From an alpha proteobacterium SCGC AAA288-E13 (GTDB lineage: Bacteria > Pseudomonadota > Alphaproteobacteria > Pelagibacterales > Pelagibacteraceae): a stretch of 37,159 nucleotides of DNA. A program made the translations under genes and the position numbers. Shown in pieces: positions 32,617 to 37,159 of the stretch. How positions within the stretch are numbered: the stretch's first letter is position 1; every line of letters starts with the position of its first letter. The notes under the pieces are model-generated. The model searched no databases and was not told where the DNA came from. It worked only from the letters and a program-made list of their open reading frames with translations. The stretch spans positions 1 to 37,159 of the forward strand of contig AZHQ01000005.1 of the NCBI GenBank assembly GCA_000504605.1, in the 5' to 3' direction.

Positions 32617-33609
32617 ATGAAACTTATTGGAGCTTATCCCAGCACGAGATTAAGAAGGAATAGAAAAACTGAGTGGTCAAGACGTCTTGTAAGCGAGAAT
32701 ATATTGTCAGCAAACGATTTAATTTGGCCAATATTTTTAACTGATGGAAAAAATCAAAAGAATCAAATTTCTACTATGCCAGAAGTATACCGTTACTCAG
32801 TGGATCAGATAGAAAAAATTGTGGAAAAGGCACTTAAACTTAAATTGCCCCTTTTAGCACTGTTTCCACATACCCAAAAAATAAATAAAGATAAAATAGG
32901 ATCAGAAGCTTTGAACGAAAATAATTTAGTTTGTAAAGCTTTAAGAATTATTAAAAAAAAATTTAAATCAGATATTGGAATAATGTGTGATGTAGCTTTA
33001 GACCCTTATACCTCACACGGACATGATGGCTTAATGAAAAAAGGCTATGTTCAAAATGACGAAACTGTTGAAATTTTAGTTAAACAAGCATTATTACTAG
33101 CTGAAATGGAGTGTGATGTTATAGCACCATCGGACATGATGGATGGCAGAATAGGGAAAATAAGAAAAGCATTAGATAAGAAAAATTTCCAATTAGTTCA
33201 AATTTTATCTTATGCTGTTAAATACGCTTCAAATTTTTATGGTCCTTTTAGAAATGCCGTAGGATCAAAAACAAACTTAAAAGGAGATAAAAAAAATTAT
33301 CAGATGCATTTTTTTAACCAAAAAGAAGCTCTAAGAGAAGTTGCTCTCGATATTAAAGAAGGTACTGATTTTGTTATGGTTAAACCAGGAATGCCTTACC
33401 TTGATGTAATTAAATTGGTTAATGATACCTTCAAAATACCCGTATTTGCATATCAAGTGTCTGGGGAATACAGTTTAATTAAAAATGGTATTAAGAAAAA
33501 AATAATTTCTGAGAATGCAATTGAGGAAAGTTTAATCTCGTTTAAAAGAGCGGGAGCCAGCGCAATAGTAACTTATTTTGCTGATTATATTGCTAAAAAA
33601 CTAAGATAA
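32617..33609 (+). CDS. hemB: delta-aminolevulinic acid dehydratase (porphobilinogen synthase)
   Basis: A 330-residue enzyme joining two aminolevulinate molecules in heme synthesis. The Schiff-base lysines are K202 in AVKYASNFYGPFR and K256 in VMVKPGMP. The metal region DVALDPYTSHGHDG (125-138) lacks the cysteine triad of zinc enzymes, so this is the magnesium-dependent alphaproteobacterial form. YQVSGEYSLI follows the active site. It is the only plus-strand gene in the right third of the window. Confidence 0.96.
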   Translation: MKLIGAYPSTRLRRNRKTEWSRRLVSENILSANDLIWPIFLTDGKNQKNQISTMPEVYRYSVDQIEKIVEKALKLKLPLLALFPHTQKINKDKIGSEALNENNLVCKALRIIKKKFKSDIGIMCDVALDPYTSHGHDGLMKKGYVQNDETVEILVKQALLLAEMECDVIAPSDMMDGRIGKIRKALDKKNFQLVQILSYAVKYASNFYGPFRNAVGSKTNLKGDKKNYQMHFFNQKEALREVALDIKEGTDFVMVKPGMPYLDVIKLVNDTFKIPVFAYQVSGEYSLIKNGIKKKIISENAIEESLISFKRAGASAIVTYFADYIAKKLR

Positions 33610-33638
33610 CAACAATCATCTTTTTTTATGTTCTTTCA

Positions 33639-34322
33639 TTATCTAAAAAAATTTTCTAGATTTTTTCTAGACAAAGGATAATTTAAATTATTGGGAATTA
33701 AAATATTTTTTTCAAGAAATTTACCAATAACTTTTAAGGCACAATATGTGGATTTTGTATCAATGTTTTTAAATTTTTTTTCAACCATAAAACTTGGAAT
33801 ATTTATTTTCTCACTATCTATATTTACGGTAATCCTATCTTTTTCAGAATAAGTTTTGGAAACTGAATTGGATGTTAAATTCATATCAAAACCTATTTCT
33901 TTAAGAAGGTTCATTTCCCAAAAAATGTAATGAATAATCCAATGATTACTAAACTTTAATTCATTTAAAAAATTAGAAAATAAAACATAAATAGAATTAT
34001 AATTTAGCAATTCTGGAAGGACAGTTTTTAAAAGATTAAGTGATGAAAATATACAATTTAATTTTTTGTTATCATCAAAAAAAAAGGGACTTATAGCATC
34101 AATTATTTCAATTTTAAAATAACCTAGCTTGCTATCATTTTTTGTTTTTAAATTTACATAAATTTTATTTCCTAGTTGTAAATAACTTTTTATTTTTTTT
34201 GATGTACCTCCATAAACAATTCCTGAACATTTGCCGTGATTTAATGTAAAAACTTCAATAATTATTGAATTTTCCCCATACTTATTTTTTGATAACAAAA
34301 AGCCTTCGTCTTTCCATTGCAT
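33639..34322 (-). CDS. recO: DNA repair protein RecO
   Basis: A 227-residue protein with the RecO OB-fold at the N-terminus (WKDEGFLLSKNKYGENSIIIEVFT, then HGKCSGIVYGG) and a helical C-terminal domain. It loads RecA onto SSB-coated DNA together with RecR. The zinc cysteines present in some RecO proteins are absent. Normally era lies between rnc and recO; here recO begins three bases after rnc. It converges with hemB, with 29 bases between stops. Confidence 0.88.
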   Translation of the reverse strand: MQWKDEGFLLSKNKYGENSIIIEVFTLNHGKCSGIVYGGTSKKIKSYLQLGNKIYVNLKTKNDSKLGYFKIEIIDAISPFFFDDNKKLNCIFSSLNLLKTVLPELLNYNSIYVLFSNFLNELKFSNHWIIHYIFWEMNLLKEIGFDMNLTSNSVSKTYSEKDRITVNIDSEKINIPSFMVEKKFKNIDTKSTYCALKVIGKFLEKNILIPNNLNYPLSRKNLENFFR

Positions 34323-34325
34323 AAT

Positions 34326-34991
34326 CTACTTTATTTTTAAACCTTTAAGGTTTTTTTTTGCAGCATCACGTTCTGCAATCTTTTTAGAATTTCCAACCCC
34401 ATAAAAAAATTTTGAATTGTGAATTTTCACAGAAACCTTATATGATGGATTATGGCGAGGACCTATATCAGTTAATACTTTATAAGTAGGTAATTTTTGA
34501 AAATGTTTTAAGGAGTATTCCTGCAGTTTTGTTTTGGGATCGATCTTCGTGTAAGTGGTTTTTTTTATTTCATCATTCCAAAATTTAAGTATAAAGCTTT
34601 CTACAACGCTATAGCCAGAATCAAGATATATAGCTCCAATTAAGGCCTCACACGCATCACTTAATATTTTGTCTTCTATTTTTAAATTATTTTTATACAT
34701 ATTTCCTAAAATAAGAAATTTTTCTAATTCTAAAATTTTACTAATTTTTAAACAAGTTTTTCTATTTACTAGCGAAGCGAATTTTATATCTAAATTACCT
34801 TCAGATTCACTTGGATATAAATTAAATAGTTTTTTTGACAAAACCAAAGCCAAAACTCTATCTCCAAGAAATTCTAATTTCTCATTGTTAGATAAAAGGT
34901 CGAAACTTTTATGAACTAATGACAAGGATAATAATCTTTTATTTTTAAATTTAATATTTATTTTATTTTCTAATATTTTTTGATTTTGCAT
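34326..34991 (-). CDS. rnc: ribonuclease III
   Basis: A 221-residue double-strand RNA endonuclease. The catalytic signature NEKLEFLGDRVLALVLS (36-52) contains E40 and D44, and SDACEALIGAIYLDSGY (111-127) supplies E115. The double-stranded RNA-binding domain spans about 153-219 (DPKTKLQEYSLKHFQKLPTY to AERDAAKKNL). Its ATG follows the lepB stop by two bases. Confidence 0.96.
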   Translation of the reverse strand: MQNQKILENKINIKFKNKRLLSLSLVHKSFDLLSNNEKLEFLGDRVLALVLSKKLFNLYPSESEGNLDIKFASLVNRKTCLKISKILELEKFLILGNMYKNNLKIEDKILSDACEALIGAIYLDSGYSVVESFILKFWNDEIKKTTYTKIDPKTKLQEYSLKHFQKLPTYKVLTDIGPRHNPSYKVSVKIHNSKFFYGVGNSKKIAERDAAKKNLKGLKIK

Positions 34992-34993
34992 TA

Positions 34994-35734
34994 TTAATTA
35001 ATTATATCAAAAAACCTATTCCATCGAATAATTTCAAACCATTTCCATATTTGGAAAATATTACCTACATTTTTATTAGTAGAAAAAAAAATTAATCTTG
35101 CTTTACCTACCAAATTTAATCTATTTACATATCCTACACTATTCAGATATCTGCTATCCTTAGAGCAATCTCTATTATCGCCTAAAAAGAAATAATGATT
35201 CTTGGGAATTATATATTTATCAGAGTTTTTAAAAGTACCTTTTTTTTTATAAACTGCCGTATATGAAACTCCGTTTGGTAATTTTTCATCATAAGCAATA
35301 ACGTCTATTATTTCTTTACCACAAAAAATTTTTAAATTTTTTATATTTTTTTTTGTCTTCAATATTTGATTATTATTTAGATATAAATTTCCATTGATAA
35401 ATTGAATTTCATCACCAGGCAAACCAATTAACCTTTTTATATAATCGGTTCTATTATCCGCAGGTGTCTTAAAAACAATAACATCCCCTCTATCAGGGTT
35501 TTTAGGGAAAAATCTTTTGTTTGAAATGTTTGGGCTAAATGGAAATGAGTGTTTACTATAACCATAAGTATATTTTGAAACAAATAATCTATCACCAACT
35601 AGTAAATTAGGTTCCATAGAAGATGATGGAATATAAAAAGGTTGAAACAATAAACTTCTAATAATTATCGCTATAATTAATGCATAAAAAATTGTGATTA
35701 AATTATCAATTAAATATTTTTTGTTTATTTTCAT
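34994..35734 (-). CDS. lepB: signal peptidase I
   Basis: A 246-residue membrane protease that removes signal peptides. One transmembrane helix lies at 11-31, followed by IPSSSMEPNL (35-44) with nucleophile S39. The general base is K100 in DYIKRLIGLPGD (97-108). The box FLGDNRDCSKDSR is present near the C-terminal third. Its ATG shares one base with the acpS stop (TAATG). Confidence 0.96.
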   Translation of the reverse strand: MKINKKYLIDNLITIFYALIIAIIIRSLLFQPFYIPSSSMEPNLLVGDRLFVSKYTYGYSKHSFPFSPNISNKRFFPKNPDRGDVIVFKTPADNRTDYIKRLIGLPGDEIQFINGNLYLNNNQILKTKKNIKNLKIFCGKEIIDVIAYDEKLPNGVSYTAVYKKKGTFKNSDKYIIPKNHYFFLGDNRDCSKDSRYLNSVGYVNRLNLVGKARLIFFSTNKNVGNIFQIWKWFEIIRWNRFFDIIN

Positions 35735-36123
35735 TAATTTGAAATTATAACACTCGCTATTGCATACTTCTTTTCATCTGAAATGGATAAAAAAATGTTA
35801 AACTTTTTAACTTTAAATAAAATTTTAATTTTATTAACAACTTTTTTATTAATAAAAAGGTATGGCTTGCCATAATGATTATTTAACACTTCGATATCCT
35901 TAAAATTGATATTTTTCCTAAAACCAATGCCTAATGCTTTAACAAAAGCTTCTTTCGCTGCAAATCTTTTTGAAAAACAGTTAATTATATTTGTTTTTTT
36001 TTTACAGTAAACAATTTCATTTTTGGTGAATATCTTATTTTTAAATTTTAATTTTTTATTAACCAATAGTTTTTTAAGTCTATAATTTTCGACAATATCT
36101 ATTCCGATTCCCAAAATACTCAT
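35734..36123 (-). CDS. acpS: holo-[acyl-carrier-protein] synthase
   Basis: A 129-residue phosphopantetheinyl transferase that converts apo-ACP to holo-ACP. The magnesium site uses D9 in GIGIDIVE and E58 in FSKRFAAKEAFVKALG. The end shows FLSISDEKKYAIASVII, matching the usual 'SLSHT..+A.A'. It overlaps both neighbours by one base (TAATG at each junction), indicating tightly coupled translation. Confidence 0.94.
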   Translation of the reverse strand: MSILGIGIDIVENYRLKKLLVNKKLKFKNKIFTKNEIVYCKKKTNIINCFSKRFAAKEAFVKALGIGFRKNINFKDIEVLNNHYGKPYLFINKKVVNKIKILFKVKKFNIFLSISDEKKYAIASVIISN

Positions 36124-36839
36124 TATTTTAAAAATTTTTTAAAATTTAAGATTACCTTCTTTAATCCAACAAATATTGCTTCGCTAATTATAAAATGACC
36201 AATATTAAATTCTTTAATATTTTTGATCTTTGCAATTATTTTAGCAGATTGATAGGTCAATCCATGTCCCGCATGTACCTCTAATCCAATCTTTTTTGCT
36301 AAATCAGAGCTTCTTTTAATTTTAGCAAATTCTTTTGAATAATCTTTTTTTAAATTAAATAAATTACAGAATTTACCAGTATGTATCTCAACACAGTCAG
36401 CACCTAAGTCTTTTGATTTTTTAATATCTTGAATTTTAGGTTCAATAAATAAACTTGTACGAATATCTTTTTTTTTCAAAAATCGAATAATTTTTTTAAG
36501 TCTAAAGTTGTAATTATCAAGATTTAGCCCACCTTCGGTAGTAAGTTCTTCTCTTTTTTCTGGAACTATACAAACGAACTTGGGTTTTGCTTTTAGAGCA
36601 ATTTTCAACATTTGATTTGTTGGAGCTATTTCTAAATTAATGTTTATTTTTTTTAATTTAACAATTTTAATCAAGTCTTTATCACGAATATGTCTTCTAT
36701 CTTCTCTTAAATGTACCGTGATGGAATTTGCTCCAGAATTTTTTGCTATTTGAGCAGCTTTACATAGGTCAGGATAATTTTCACCTCTAGCATTTCTTAT
36801 AGTAGCAACATGGTCTATGTTAACCCCCAATTTAATCAT
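36123..36839 (-). CDS. pdxJ: pyridoxine 5'-phosphate synthase
   Basis: A 238-residue TIM-barrel enzyme making pyridoxine 5'-phosphate from aminoacetone phosphate and deoxyxylulose 5-phosphate. It begins LGVNIDHVATIRNARGENYPD and contains ITVHLREDRRHI (about 40-51), NLEIAPT, LFIEP, EIHTG, VHAGHGLTYQSA and NIGHFIISEAI. All are hallmark motifs. The start overlaps the pyrE stop by four bases (ATGA). Confidence 0.96.
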   Translation of the reverse strand: MIKLGVNIDHVATIRNARGENYPDLCKAAQIAKNSGANSITVHLREDRRHIRDKDLIKIVKLKKININLEIAPTNQMLKIALKAKPKFVCIVPEKREELTTEGGLNLDNYNFRLKKIIRFLKKKDIRTSLFIEPKIQDIKKSKDLGADCVEIHTGKFCNLFNLKKDYSKEFAKIKRSSDLAKKIGLEVHAGHGLTYQSAKIIAKIKNIKEFNIGHFIISEAIFVGLKKVILNFKKFLK

Positions 36840-37159
36840 GTCGATTTTAAATAACGGCTTCCCGGTCTAGTAACAGATATTTTTTTTAAAAAAGAAGGCA
36901 GTTTTTTTTTTGTATAATTGAAAGTATCTATTCTAATTTGTGAAACTATTTTATTTTTTTTTATTAACAAATTTTTTTTATCTGATCGATCATAAATACA
37001 AGCAAATCCTAAAAGTTTTGCATTGAACTTTTTAACTAATTTTGAGCATTCCAAACCGGACTTGCCAGTTGTAATAACATCCTCCACAATTAAAACTTTA
37101 GCATTTCTTTTGATAGAAAAACCCCTTCTGAGCTTAAATTTACCTTTTACTCTTTCAAA
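36836..37159 (-). CDS. pyrE: orotate phosphoribosyltransferase, C-terminal part
   Basis: The coding frame continues to the window edge, so the N-terminal half is missing and 107 residues remain. The PRPP-binding loop is clear as VLIVEDVITTGKS, with the two acidic residues E and D before VITTG. It is preceded by an RRGFSI-like strand and followed by LLGFACIYDRSDKK. This enzyme adds ribose phosphate to orotate in UMP synthesis. The GTG at 37087 is an internal valine, not a start. It leads the pyrE-pdxJ-acpS-lepB-rnc-recO cluster. Confidence 0.92.
   Translation of the reverse strand, partial: FERVKGKFKLRRGFSIKRNAKVLIVEDVITTGKSGLECSKLVKKFNAKLLGFACIYDRSDKKNLLIKKNKIVSQIRIDTFNYTKKKLPSFLKKISVTRPGSRYLKST

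Overview
The window looks like a piece of the chromosome of a streamlined, very AT-rich marine alphaproteobacterium, most likely of the SAR11 (Pelagibacterales) type. The support is indirect. It has strongly A/T-biased codon use and lysine/asparagine/isoleucine-rich proteins. Several gene orders are characteristic of Alphaproteobacteria: rplM-rpsI-argC, hom-glpX-recJ, plsX-ihfA-merR, and pyrE-pdxJ-acpS-lepB-rnc-recO. There is a complex I NDUFS4-like subunit, a mitochondrial-type Cbp3 chaperone, Cox15, a K+-independent H+-pyrophosphatase, and a tandem SAM-II/SAM-V-type leader of the kind described from SAR11. No rRNA gene or other decisive taxonomic marker is present, so the placement is an inference.

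Layout. Positions 1-4194 hold the end of a truncated gene, a small membrane protein, tRNA-Pro(TGG), an NDUFS4-like protein and a run of membrane proteins: SbmA/BacA-like, a 55-residue protein, a frameshifted AEC carrier and an EamA exporter. Positions 4195-10440 look like a variable island. This has a 500-base stretch with no gene, a cyclophilin-like gene, a complete tyrosine recombinase, and then a cell-surface cluster (FkbM methyltransferase, a double-headed glycosyltransferase, a GIY-YIG protein, a GT9 glycosyltransferase) that ends at the 3' end of tRNA-Glu(TTC).

Positions 10454-16871 are core genes on the minus strand: tRNA-Glu, recJ, glpX, hom, a small lipoprotein, argC, rpsI, rplM. Next come the riboswitch-controlled metY (plus strand), cox15, a chorismate mutase, rpmG, merR, ihfA, plsX, rpmF, cbp3, bamE and hppA. 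The interval 25185-31920 is a long minus-strand train, rpiB-glyA-nrdR-ribD-ribE-ribBA-ribH-nusB-thiL, joining ribose phosphate, one-carbon, deoxynucleotide, riboflavin and thiamine metabolism. The right end has an AspH-like hydroxylase, hemB on the plus strand, and the compact cluster pyrE(partial)-pdxJ-acpS-lepB-rnc-recO.

Most notable: (1) a two-stage SAM-responsive leader on metY, in which a SAM-II-like aptamer has a visible antiterminator/terminator switch and a second pseudoknot lies over the ribosome binding site; (2) two genes, ribH and the AEC carrier, each broken by one extra A in a poly-A tract, one of them in an essential pathway, while a 12-A tract in hom stays in frame; (3) bamE and cbp3 starting divergently inside one shared ATGCAT palindrome, with bamE and hppA ending in a shared TTAA; (4) fabH and era missing from their usual operon positions; (5) an altered zinc-ribbon spacing in NrdR, and a RibBA without the GTP cyclohydrolase II metal site.
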